DNA of 64,000 bases from Lepidurus packardi. Taxonomy: Eukaryota; Arthropoda; Branchiopoda; Notostraca; Triopsidae. The notes below the pieces were generated by a model. That model was not told the origin of the DNA, searched no databases, and worked only from the letters and a program-made list of their open reading frames with translations. A program made the position numbers and the translations under genes. The stretch is from the NCBI GenBank assembly GCA_023053545.1, contig JAKZAN010000007.1, forward strand, positions 6,944,001 through 7,008,000, written 5' to 3'. Below, piece by piece: positions 26,201 through 36,231 of this stretch (its first letter is position 1; each line of letters opens with the position of its first letter).

Positions 26201-26964
26201 TTTGAGTTTAACGTTAATTTTCTATTGGTATTTCCTGTCCTACGTAACATAACCTTTAAAAACAAGTTAAACGTGTGTTAAAAACTACGAAAAGACGTAG
26301 TAGTTGCAAAAAAGGCGTGACGGTCAGCGGATATCTTCGCGCTGTAGTGATTCCATGAAGGCAGAAGAAGTGTGCTGTTGACTCAATCTACTTGAAACCA
26401 GTCTTTAATCAATTCATTTCCACCTGCCATTTCCAGCATTCGCTTGAAAAGGAAGCCATAACCACTGAAGCGCTTCATTGTTCAAGTCCCTTCGTTTTCT
26501 CGGAAGTTTGTTAAGCTTAAAAGCACACCAAGTTTACACATTCTGAGGGCAAAAACACCGACGATGACAATGACAGACGTTTTCCTTTTGCCTGCCTTAT
26601 CTGCTCGTTGTAGCTTACTAACCATACGAGTATTACAGAGGAAGTTAAATGGTGTATAGCTTAAAAAACAAGTCTCCCTGTAGTAGAGGTAACCTCTGGC
26701 ACACACAATCATCTTGGCTTGAAGTATAGTAAAAGAACGACGCAACACTCAAAAACATCAAAAGGGCTAGGCCATGCCAAGCAAACACTGAAAGTTGTAC
26801 TAAGATTAAAAAACTATTTAAGGATAGGGCGCACCTTTGCAAGCAGGATCCGTTAAAAAACGCTTGAAATGTTTCACTAATTCATGATTGGTAACTTTCC
26901 CTCCTTTTTCTATCATAAATTCTTTCACACTTTCCAATGTAAACTCCTCCGGAGCCGTCGCCAT
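5224..26964 (-). CDS. sowah: sosondowah ankyrin repeat protein (Sowah)
   Basis: Fourteen coding exons: 26964-26835, 23142-23081, 22943-22458, 22359-22207, 20763-20725, 20625-20524, 8315-8304, 6683-6681, 6428-6426, 6360-6271, 6147-6142, 5712-5640 and 5543-5224 are 13 in this list, the last holding the long C-terminal tail and stop. The frame is continuous (1479 nt, 492 residues). The N-terminal Sowah domain shows ESVKEFMIEKGGKVTNHELV then ENRVRFKDFVNQLATIR and LVLKRKY. A Pro/Ser-rich linker and VKERTQRFDRMAS follow. The ankyrin region has EWMLATAKGDY, LLREEPRLARHR, TALHWAAKHG, ALHIAAQQDN and ADANIRDYSGKKPRQY. The tail is basic and ends in RMSKRRPKSSN. Molecular function is poorly known. Correct exon count by this list is 13. 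Divergent from mirror; its long introns probably hold Iroquois enhancers. Confidence 0.93.
6142..6147 (-). other. sowah: sowah 6-nt microexon (Asn-Gly)
   Basis: Minus-strand sequence reads GTGTTCAG|AATGGA|GTAAGTGTTT. Without it the two flanking exons join as NMRT-GYSALH; with it they read RTNGGYSALH, matching the family pattern RT-x-GGYTALH. Both splice sites are strong and the exon is a multiple of three. Confidence 0.8.
6426..6428 (-). other. sowah: sowah 3-nt microexon (Tyr)
   Basis: Minus strand reads CCTCCTTGCCATCCACAG|TAT|GTAAGTATC. The donor leads to a typical 65-nt intron before the TALHWAAKHG exon. No other AG exists for about 170 nt upstream and the frame has an in-frame TGA near 6500, so a longer exon is excluded. 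The tyrosine completes the GYTALHW consensus. Confidence 0.75.
6681..6683 (-). other. sowah: sowah 3-nt microexon (Gly)
   Basis: Minus strand reads GATGTTTCGCTACAG|GGC|GTAAGTTAATG. The single glycine fits between DYVT and the tyrosine microexon to give DYVTGYTALHW. The acceptor tract is less pyrimidine-rich than that of the tyrosine exon, so this is slightly less certain. Confidence 0.68.
6684..8303. other. sowah intron between the DYVT and Gly microexons
   Basis: A 1.6-kb intron with no other exon or gene seen. Open frames at 6677-6961 and 6987-7229 (minus) have no recognisable motif. Confidence 0.5.
8304..8315 (-). other. sowah: sowah 12-nt microexon (Asp-Tyr-Val-Thr)
   Basis: Minus strand reads CTTTTATTGTTGCAG|GATTATGTGACG|GTAAGCG. 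It encodes DYVT and follows RLARHR, corresponding to the RDF-x-S segment before GFT-x-LHWAAKHG in vertebrate Sowah proteins. It sits 12.2 kb from the upstream exon and 1.6 kb from the next. Confidence 0.78.
12094..12116. repeat. poly-C tract (23)
   Basis: Uninterrupted run of C within the long sowah intron. Its length may be inexact because such runs are prone to sequencing error. Confidence 0.9.
16298..16315. repeat. poly-C tract (18)
   Basis: Uninterrupted C run in the long sowah intron, followed by TTTGG. Confidence 0.9.
18789..18808. repeat. CT dinucleotide microsatellite
   Basis: About ten CT units in the long sowah intron; on the opposite strand this is a GA tract of the kind bound by GAGA factor in arthropods. 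Confidence 0.9.
20255..20269. repeat. poly-C tract (15)
   Basis: Uninterrupted C run near the splice donor of the EPRLARHR exon of sowah. Confidence 0.9.
20764..22206. other. sowah intron (1.4 kb)
   Basis: Between the VKERTQRFDRMAS exon and the 39-nt exon. No coding evidence; open frames near 21041-21421 lack motifs. Contains A-rich low-complexity stretches near 20890-20970 and 21645-21670. Confidence 0.5.
23143..26834. other. sowah first intron (3.7 kb)
   Basis: No exon seen. It holds octamers at 23559 and 24278, a 15-bp tandem repeat at 24944-25000, and a degenerate repeat based on TGTAATGMCTAACACT at 26073-26147. Likely regulatory, judged by position next to mirror. Confidence 0.5.
24944..25000. 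repeat. 15-bp tandem repeat, 3.8 copies
   Basis: Units of ATCTAGCAAATTGTG repeated head to tail; the third ends GTA and the fourth is cut after AATT. Nearly identical copies suggest recent origin or selection. Confidence 0.9.
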
Positions 26965-28728
26965 CTTAAACTGTTTGTTGTCGTGTTAGTGCTGCACTCT
27001 CTCGCACGCTTACCGCAAAGCTAGCCGGGGAACACCGGGCAGTACGAAATGGCGTATCTTTGCCCCCCTTCGTCATCACCGTGACAAGGCAATAGTTGGG
27101 CTTCGGTCTCACTAATTAATGCACAAGATCTGAACGCTAATTCGGCTTGGCATATGTTACCTTACTACATGAACTCCACACCCCCAAAAAACTATAGTAA
27201 AGGAGATGTTCTTTCAATACAACGATATCGTGCGCGAGATAATAAGCCTTTATTGTATCGCGAATATGCTAATTTTGAAGCAGTAGTGAATTAGGACGGA
27301 AAGAAGCTCGCCCCAAAGTTCTCAAAGAGCTTTTAAACCGGCAAAATAAAGCCGTTTGGCTAATCTACCAGTTAACATGCCGCGATTGTCTCCGCTGCCG
27401 TACTAGGAATTGCTAGTTTCTTATATAGCTCCCTTTTTTTCCTTCTTGCTAAAGTATGTCTGCCCTTTTTCGGGTGTGGTCATTTGGGTTCTTAAAACGT
27501 CCTCGTCGATTCTTAATACCCCTAATATTAAAAGGGGGAGACAAAAAAGCGCGGTTCACTTGGGAGAGTCTCAACTCGGAGATTGTTGTAGCTGTAGCAA
27601 TTCGGATCCGTTGTTTCCTTTTAGTCCAGTCTCGCATATCAATAGCAGAGTGCTTGTGTGTTGAAGCTAATTTGGCTCGGTGTCGAACATGGCTCGGGAT
27701 AGGGAGTTTTTACAGAGCTAAGAGAATTACATAGAGCGTGGGTTTTATAGGGGTGACGGGATAAGGCGGCCGATAAAACAAGACACTCCCCGTTTTTCGA
27801 TGACAATGCCTTCGAGTTTGGCACAGTAATTTCGAACAGCGGACAAAAGCGACTCTCCACACGTGTGATGTGTTGTATGCGTGTACGCTTGTAACGCGTG
27901 TGTGTCTATGCCAGGCAGCGGAACGACGCAGGGGGCAGTGAAACTCCGTACCCCATTTGAGTCCTTCTCACTTGCCATTAGCTTAGCCAGAGTGGATACG
28001 GGCTTGGAAAACTCTTCTCATGGGTGCCATTGGTCACTACTGATCCCACCAGTACTTCCTCTTCTCATCCGGATCTCCACGCTCTTCGCCGAGCGTTAGA
28101 GTCCCTCGAACGGTCCCCCCCACTCAAATTTGTTGTAGGTTTCCTGCGCCGAGCCCAGCAAGTCAGTCGGTTTACCGCCACAGCGCAGGTTGGGTCAGTT
28201 TGCTCTGAACGTGTTCACGCCGAGGCTGTAGTAAAGCTCCCAGCTCAGGTCCTTCCCCGGCACCCGAGCTAAAAGTCTCGCACATACACAACATATCTGG
28301 CATAGTCGCTAGGGAGAGACTCTCGTAATCCGCTCCTTGTCGCTGTTATACAAACAAGCCTTACACTAATCCCTTTATTAGTGGAAGCGTGTTGAACATG
28401 AACCTATTCGGTGTCATCAACAGTCTATGAATGTCTTTATGTGCAACGCCATCGCGCATTCATAGCCCAAGCGCTCCGTTAAACTCGAGTTTTGTCAATG
28501 TGAGTTCTCAAAGTGCTTTTCCAGAAATACGGTGCTGCAGTGCTCATTCCTCTTCATATTGCTGAGCAAAAGGAAATACTGGAGCTTTCTGACTCCCCTT
28601 TTTTTACTTCTGGGTGCAAGTTTTCCCTTTGGTGCAAGGACGTATTGATTTGACAATTTCTTCTGCAACACTTGAAGTGCACAAGTTACTGTTCCGAAGC
28701 GGGCCCACTTTGAATTACCTCTATCACC
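26965..28728. promoter_or_regulatory. divergent promoter region between sowah and mirror
   Basis: A 1.76-kb interval between start codons facing away from each other. The sowah start overlaps AAGATGGCG, which resembles the YY1/Pho motif. No coding exon is supported inside; open frames at 27410-27734 and 27881-28272 have no recognisable motif. It must hold both transcription starts. Confidence 0.55.
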
Positions 28729-31700
28729 ATGACTACAATGTCTGGTTACGCGCAGTTTGGATATCCCTATTCTTCCGCCTCTCAGGTAAGCTCTTCATTC
28801 TTACTAAATCGAATAAAACTCTGGCATCAACACTGAATTGTTGAAAACCCTACGCGGGGTCGCTTACATGAAAGCCTTGCAATTTGAAGCTGGGAATGAC
28901 GTTGTCTCGTTACAACCTGAACTTGTTTTGACTGTAGGTGGAATCGAAAGAAATAGAAAGAACGTGTCGTGTTTGCATATTCAGAAATGAAAAGATTTGT
29001 CCTGGGTTGTGTGGCAGTGAGAGTAATTATTTGTGCATTCTTTTGCGCAGTTACTTATGAGCGGAGCGGCAGGAATGGGTCCTCCGTTGAGCAGCATGGG
29101 CCCCGCCACAACGTCGCCAACCGGACCGTGCTCAGCCTCGGCTTCGGCGACCAGCCCAGGGTCCACCACCAGTACTTCCGCCGGTCAGGGAGCCAGCTCT
29201 CCTTGTTGCGACTCAGGCCGGCCTTTGGTAACAGATCCGGTCACTGGCCAAGCCGTCTGTCCCTGTCAGTATGACCGTCTCGCATTAAGTGCATACAGCC
29301 CGAGCGCCGCGGCCGCTGCAGCCCGTTTAGCGGCCGTGTCCGCAGCTTCGGCCGTCTCCGGGGTGGGACTCCACGGTGTATACAGTGCAGCATATTCTTC
29401 GTCGGATCAAAATCCTTACCAGAGCTTGGGCATGGACGGCAGCGCATTTTATTCATTGGTAAGCATTCGCATACTCGCTCTGCTTCATCCATCATCCACC
29501 TCCGGATCATCATTTCCGATAGTTGCTTGAGTTCCTTTCTATATGAGGTGCGCTCACAGTATGACGTTTCTGCATGGAACGCCAAACCAAGCGAGTCCGA
29601 ACGCATAAAAATGTGCCAAACATTTGACCGAACAACGCAGGAAACGCAGCGTGTCGTATGACTTTTTTATGCATTAGCCATAGCCACAACCACTAACGAA
29701 GTGACTGGTTATGCCGTCGACCTCCCGCTAAGAGGAAATGATATTCCTGTGTCAACTGTCACATGATGCACATTGACGTCGTTTGATTATGGTGGACGTC
29801 TGTCAACCATATGTGAAATGTCCTGTGACAAACTCGTTTCGAACGTTTCTTTTGATTGTCAGCTCCGCACAAAAGTTCACTCTCCAGATCATTCACCTAG
29901 ACTTTTGGCATTCCGAAGCCCTATTGTAAGCCGCACCTGTGTATGACGTGTTAGATCTAGATTGAGCAGAAAGCGGAGAACGTTCGCAATGCTTTGGGTA
30001 TACACTAACAAGTCCCGTTTTTCACTCCGAAAGCAAAAAATACAAATCTGCTGCGCTTAGTGCTTGCCTTTACTGGTTTAACTCGATTTAAAGGGGATAT
30101 GTGCATGTTTTCTTCAAAACATGTCAGGATTGTGTGCTCTCTGCAACCTTGATGTGTTTTTAATTTACGTTTCGTTACTCATCCGCCTTTCCCAACTTTT
30201 GCTTACGTTTTTAATAGCGCAGCAACTTTTTTGTCCCTTTTTTTTTTGGTGCTGCACAGAATCGCACGGAGTCTTGTTCTCGCCAGATTTTTTCTTCCCC
30301 CGTCGCCTCAAACTTCACAGTTGAGTTTTTAGAGCTCCTAACGACTCCATTATTTCCGCCGACTTGAATATCCTTCAGCATAGCGTGACACTCTGCATAA
30401 TTGTTGGGGGAAAAAATTGACGAAGAACGTCAAGTGTAGTATACAAGAAAAGACACGGAGAAAGAATCCGAAAGACTTCTCACGAAAACTTTCTGACAGT
30501 CTATTTCCCTTTTTCGATTCTGAAATTCTGAATGCATAAGCAATCTCCCGACGAACACAAAGCGCACCTGTACCATTCTGCAAAACTGTGACTTTTTCTC
30601 TTAGTATATCCATGTAATATCTCATTTTTCTGTAGGCCAATCCTTACATTAAAGATGGAGGCGCAGGAGACGTGAGTGCTTGGTCCAGCTCAGGGTTGCA
30701 AACCGCACCCGGATATTATCCATACGATCCCGCTTTGGCAGCGTACGGGTAAGTGTCTTTTCGTCTTCGTTGTTTCCTCCCAATCCAATTAAAAGGGGCA
30801 AAAAAGAAGCGATGTGCTCGCGAAGGAGAAGCTTAGTGCAAATCTGTTTAAAAAAAGACCCCAAAAATGGCCTACTGAACGTAAGTTGCCAACACAAAGG
30901 AACGCCAAGCCTGTCTTGTTGTTTAGACATGGTTCGGATACTAAGTATGCGGAGTATTTTCTGGTTGTTTGGGATGATTAAAGAGGGGGGACAGTGGACT
31001 GGCGCCGTAGCGACATGGGCCGCAGACAGATAGGCCTATGTGATTAGAGAACAGCTTTAACTCGACAGGTTTGAGTGGAAAAGACACTGATCCAACCTTC
31101 TGATTTTTCCGCACCAGCGTATTAAACGCTGTATTATAAGAATCTCGCCGACCAAATGTTGTGTTCGACATACAAAAACGGGAGAGAAAGGTGGGGTGGG
31201 CAGAAGCTTTTAAATGTTTTGATAGAAATCTATTTTTTTTTTAAGTGAGTTAGCCCCTGTGTGGTGTAGCGTTTTGTGAATGTTTTCAAATATCATTCAA
31301 AAGCGGACGAGTTAAGAACAAATTCTGTTGCTTCTAAAGCTTTTAAGCATGCAGAGACAGGCAGGCACTTGGAAGTTTTAGCCCTCCGAAATGTCCAATG
31401 TTTTTTTCTGTGTCTTACAAAATGTGTGTTCTGGGATTTGCAGGTACGGCGCAGGTTACGATTTGGCTGCGCGGAGGAAAAACGCAACGCGCGAGTCGAC
31501 AGCGACGCTCAAGGCTTGGCTCTCCGAGCACAAGAAGAACCCGTATCCGACCAAAGGCGAGAAAATCATGTTGGCCATTATTACCAAGATGACCCTCACT
31601 CAAGTGTCCACTTGGTTTGCTAACGCTCGGCGACGATTGAAAAAGGAAAACAAGATGACCTGGGAGCCGAAAAACAGACAAGAAGACGACGACGATGGAG

Positions 31701-33894
31701 ATGATGAGGTGAGCGGCCAAAGTGATGATGATTCCAAAGCCAAAGACAAGAAAGATAACGCTGACTCTGACATCAATGACAAAGGTGAGTGGAAAACAAG
31801 AGACAACAATACTCTTGCCCTTTATGATAAAAAAGGAACCACGCCAATAAACAAGCGTCGTGTGGGGTAAAAGACGATGATTAGGAAGCGTTTCTAATCA
31901 ACATATTCGTTGACTTAGTTTCAAATGTGACTTGAAAAACTGGCACGTGTGAGTTCACACATAGTCCGGCTAATTGAGCTTACATGATTTAGTAGGGAAT
32001 CGAATGACATACTTCATTTTAAATATGGCTGGCAGTTATGAAATAATTGTCTCATTATTTAATTTTATTTCCAGTACGATTGCACATCATCCGTAAGATT
32101 TCCATCGAATACTTATTATTGCAGCTAATTTCCTGTGGATTTTGAAACAGTTTTGAAATCATTTACAAATATTCTTAATGTTCCTAAACAATGCTTTGCT
32201 TAATCAGAATTTAAACCCATGATTTCTTAATACTTAGAGTTTACTTGACCCTTAAATACTTACGATTTAATTATTTCTTAAATAATTACGATTCCAGATA
32301 GTTTTGTGGGACTTTTTCTTAGCAATTTCAAAGCAATCTTAAAAGCTATACGTAAACATTACGAAAAATCCCCCCCCCCCCAAAAAAAAAAAAAAAGAAG
32401 AGTCGCTCTAAAAGTATTTCTTTTCCTTTGTATGACCTAATAGATGATGATGACAAAAGCGATTCGGAAGGCGAAGATCCAAGACACCCTCATCACTTGG
32501 GCTCCCACTTGAATGTCAGTGTGAATAATTGCGGTCCTAATGATATTATGCCACCTTGTCAAGTGTCCCATCCGGGAGCGGGCGTCTCCAACGTCCCTTT
32601 ATCCCTTTTGCATCGCGGGGATGGGGCGAAAAGTCCATCGAAACCTAAAATTTGGTCGCTGGCCGACACGGCTGCTTGTAAAACTCCCCCTCCGCCACCG
32701 GGTTTGGACGGCATGAACCCATCTGCATCGTTAATGAGCATGGGTTCGCACCATCCCAGCTCCCATCCTCATAGCCATCACCACCACCATCACCACCAAC
32801 AATGGATGACGGGGGGCACCATGCCCAGCTCCTATGGGCCTATGCCGTCCATGAATAAATTCGCGGCGGCGGCTGCTGCGGGATTCAACCCTTACGGCCG
32901 ATACCCCGGTTTCGGACCAGCCGGCTATGGTCCAGCCGCCTCTCATTACAACCCCGCTGCTAGTTACAGCAACATGGTCATGTCAGGCAATCACGCTGGC
33001 CACGGCTACTCAGACTCCGTCCCGAGCACGGACACGCCACCTCAAACGCCGCCCAATCTGAAACTGCCCATGCTCGGCCAGTACATGTCCCCTTCGAGCA
33101 CGCCATCCGCCACAGCCACCGTTTCCATGCTCGCGTCGAATTTGCCAGTGCCAATACCCCCCTCGCATCATCACGCTCATCACCGACTCATGGGCCCCAA
33201 CAATACTGGTGCACAAACAGTCCCTGATCGTCCCGGCAGTGATTTACCGAGCCCGACTGGCAGTTCAGTCTCTTCCATGTCCTCCTCGTCGTCTTCGTCA
33301 GCTTCCGCCAACCCCGCGGGAAATGTGAGCATGCCTGGCAACTTGTTGCCACAACAGCACTCGCCTGATACCTCTGCTGCAGCATTTCGGCCTGTTTACC
33401 GAGGGTAAGCCATGATTACACTCTTGTATCTTTGCTTCTGTTTTAAGAAATCTCAGAATTGACATAGAGATCTTTCTGAAGCTTTTAAGAGTTTTGTTCG
33501 AGGTGGTGGTGGGGGGATAGGGAGAGATCTTTTCAAAGGGAAAACACAAGTAGTAAAGCATGCCCCAGCCTCACGGGGCGATAGTATTGTTTGAGAATCA
33601 ATATGGACTCGTCTGGAAGTTGTCGATATAGAATGCTAGGCTTTGGAGTCGTTGTTCGTAGCTTATATCTTGACTGGAGGATCTTGTTTCTTGATCCGCA
33701 AACAAATAATTCAAGGTTTAAAGGCAACTTAATCTAGCCTATGGATCTCATGTTTAGGGGGCAGTATAAATTCTTTCCAAGTGATGACATTTTGCATAGA
33801 ACATGGGAGATTGTCCAAGTTCGTATCCTCATTTTCTGTTTGTATCTTTTACAGATCACCTGGAAGTGGCGCAACAGCTGGCTACATGTCCTAA
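28729..33894 (+). CDS. mirr: Iroquois homeobox protein, mirror orthologue
   Basis: TALE-class transcription factor of the Iroquois family, nuclear, involved in patterning in arthropods. Six exons (28729-28785, 29051-29458, 30636-30748, 31444-31784, 32444-33404, 33855-33894) total 1920 nt, giving 639 residues. The start has a good context (ATCACCATGA) and leads into [15 protein letters not shown], the usual Iroquois N-terminus. [16 protein letters not shown] block lies in exon 2. The mirror-type lead [15 protein letters not shown] and [14 protein letters not shown] precede the homeodomain at about 203-263, with the TALE loop NPYPTKGEK and helix 3 [14 protein letters not shown]. An acidic patch follows. 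The Iroquois motif [11 protein letters not shown] is near 373. The C-terminal half is rich in His, Ala, Ser and Pro. Exon 6 adds 12 residues ([12 protein letters not shown]). Confidence 0.96.
29459..30635. other. mirror intron 2 (1.2 kb)
   Basis: GT-AG intron in phase 0 ending in a good TTTTTCTGTAG acceptor. No other coding feature recognised. Confidence 0.6.
30749..31443. other. mirror intron 3 (0.7 kb)
   Basis: Phase 2 intron immediately before the homeodomain exon. Nothing else recognised. Confidence 0.6.
31785..32443. other. mirror intron 4, AT-rich with short direct repeats
   Basis: Phase 1 intron. Very AT-rich at 32000-32340, with two copies of CTTAAATAMTTACGATTY (32251-32268 and 32277-32294) matching at 16 of 18 positions, and a weaker third at about 32225. 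Confidence 0.6.
33405..33854. other. mirror intron 5 (0.45 kb)
   Basis: Phase 2 intron from GTAAGCC to TCTTTTACAG. If retained, the reading frame stops at once after RG (stop at 33406-33408), giving a protein 12 residues shorter. The ara gene lacks this intron. Confidence 0.65.
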
Positions 33895-36231
33895 AACTCA
33901 TCCAATTACCAGTTGTGTAAAAGCTATTTGATACTTTCGCTTCTTTTGTACACACCTTAAACTCCTGGCTGGAGAACACGTTTCTTCCAAAGTGAAAGAA
34001 ATTGCCTCTAAGGTGTCGCTGACAGTGACAAACCAAGAGTGGAACGTGAGTGCAAGTAGCCATTTCTCAAAGAACCCATGAACCATTGCACATCGCAAGA
34101 GTAGTTTGTTTTCTGTTGTTATTTTTTTCAGTTTCTTCGTAGTGTACCAAACTAATTTGTCTGTGATACATCCCGACCCCTCCCAGAGAAACCAGATTTT
34201 AAAAAACAAAAAAGACTGCGTGCAATCTTCTTCGGCGTAAAAGGCGTGTTTGTTTCAGTGTCATTATTATTGTACCCCTGCTAAGGCAAAGATGGTGTCG
34301 AAGTGAACAAGAAAACATGCGTATATTCAGAAAGAAAAATCCCCTAGTATTTTTAGACGGCGCTCGGAGAGTGTAACAAGCAAAAAAAGAAGACAAAATG
34401 CTCATGGTCGTGGGTTTTCTCCCTTTACACAAAATCAAAATGGCAAATTTGCGTGCCAAAATAAATTCAACCAGATCATATAAGTGAGGCTTTTTTTTGT
34501 GAATACAAAAAAAACGAATGAAAAAGCTTTGTGGATGCTGCGCCCCTCCCTCCCCCAAAGTATATATAATTTTAAATGGCAAAAGAGAAACTGTTAGATA
34601 ACTTTTACAACAAATCTTTTGCTCTATTGTATAACTCGCAATTTTTAAATGGTCCTGGCTTTATTCATGTACATATCCATATATTTCCAAATTGCTGAAG
34701 ATGAGGAACAACTACTAGCCTGTGCATTTTACAAAAAGTTGAGGGGTTTGCTGTTTTTGTCTTCGGCTACTCCCTTCTTGTTACAGTTCTGTATGTCTGA
34801 TTGTACCACGTAAACGAAAAACAAAACAAAAATACGACTAAAAGTTGACTGCCTTTCGCAATTTTGTTCTTTTAACAAACCCCATAACACTTTTCCCAAT
34901 TTTGCGTTGGAGACCCACAATGCAATTTTTTTCTTTTTTTTTTTTAGGAATAAACAAAAAATACCAGGTTCTTAATAATTCCGCAGGATTGGTCCGTCGT
35001 CCCGGTGTCGCCCCGAATTGCTGCACGTTCGGCTCCGGCGCCAACCGCCTGCCAAGCCTCGCGTATAGGTCCAGCCAAGTTGTGTGCATCTTGGAGTCAA
35101 ATGAAATTCCATTTTCCCACGACTCTCAATCCCTTTTTATGAGTCAAACGTGTCCCTGCAACCCCCTGAAGGACAGAAACCTGTGTCTGTGTGCAAGTTG
35201 GGTACGGAAACCGAAACAGAAAACCCAAACCCCCGAAATTCAGCCACACAGCAGGTTAAAACCTACAAACCAACCTGTCCCGCTAGTACCCCGAGATCCT
35301 GTCGTGCGCCCCTTGTCTTCGGATTGTCATCTTGAGGAAGGTGACATCCATCTTCCACAACTTCCCCCTCACCAAAAACCGAAAGCTAGAGGGACCATCA
35401 GGACTGTGTATACATAGACTTGTACCAGATAGTTAATGCATAAGATGTGCGGGGAGACGAGGTTGGGAGTGGGAAAACTTGCAAAGTATAGGGGGACCAT
35501 CATAGTAAATCTAAATAGTCTTTTGGGGAGGGAATTGGAAAAGGTAAACAGTCATGCTGTGCTCAGCAATTCCCTCATTTTTTCCATTCTTTTTTGGTTT
35601 TATTTGCTGTTTTTTATTTTCCTCCCACAAGGGGCGAAACTCCAGGAAAGCACACAGCACATGAATGGAGAAAAACTTGCTTGATGTTGGCCACCACCAG
35701 GATTTCTATACCTAACCCTCAAAGTCTCATTTGCCAAATGTAGTGATGTTTTGAGGGGTTTTAAGAATCCCAGCTCGAGCTCGCTTTCTGGTGGGTTCCA
35801 GCCATGGGTGAAAAATGTATCGGGAAAGAAAGGTTTCGTAGTTCTAACTTGCCAGCCACTTTTAAAAGTTTATATACCCAACGAGTCCTCGAAAATTTCT
35901 GGAATGTGACCAGTACAAACCCCCTCCGCGAATGGCCCAATAAAATTGGCCCTGGTGTGATTTGCGAGCTGTCAAGCGTACTTCCCACGCACTTGGCGAA
36001 AAAAACAATGCGTGACGCTCGTGGAGTGAGAAAGAGCAACCGCGTAAACTAAATGGCATTTATGTAATCAGTTTCTGCACACAGACTAGCTGTTATGGTT
36101 TGGCTTTGGACAATGAAACTTTTTCATTTTGCGTTAAAAGTTTCCTGCTTAGTATAACCCATTTTGTTAACCCGTATTTTTTTTATTTATTTTTTTTTTA
36201 AGCTGCGGTATGCGGCATGGAGTTGAATAAA
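33895..36231 (+). other. probable mirror 3' UTR region
   Basis: AATAAA signals occur at 34460-34465, 34949-34954 and 36226-36231. The last is followed by no clear downstream element, so the true end is uncertain. An unusually long open frame lies at 34845-35417 (190 codons, Pro- and Cys-containing, no recognised motif). Confidence 0.4.
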
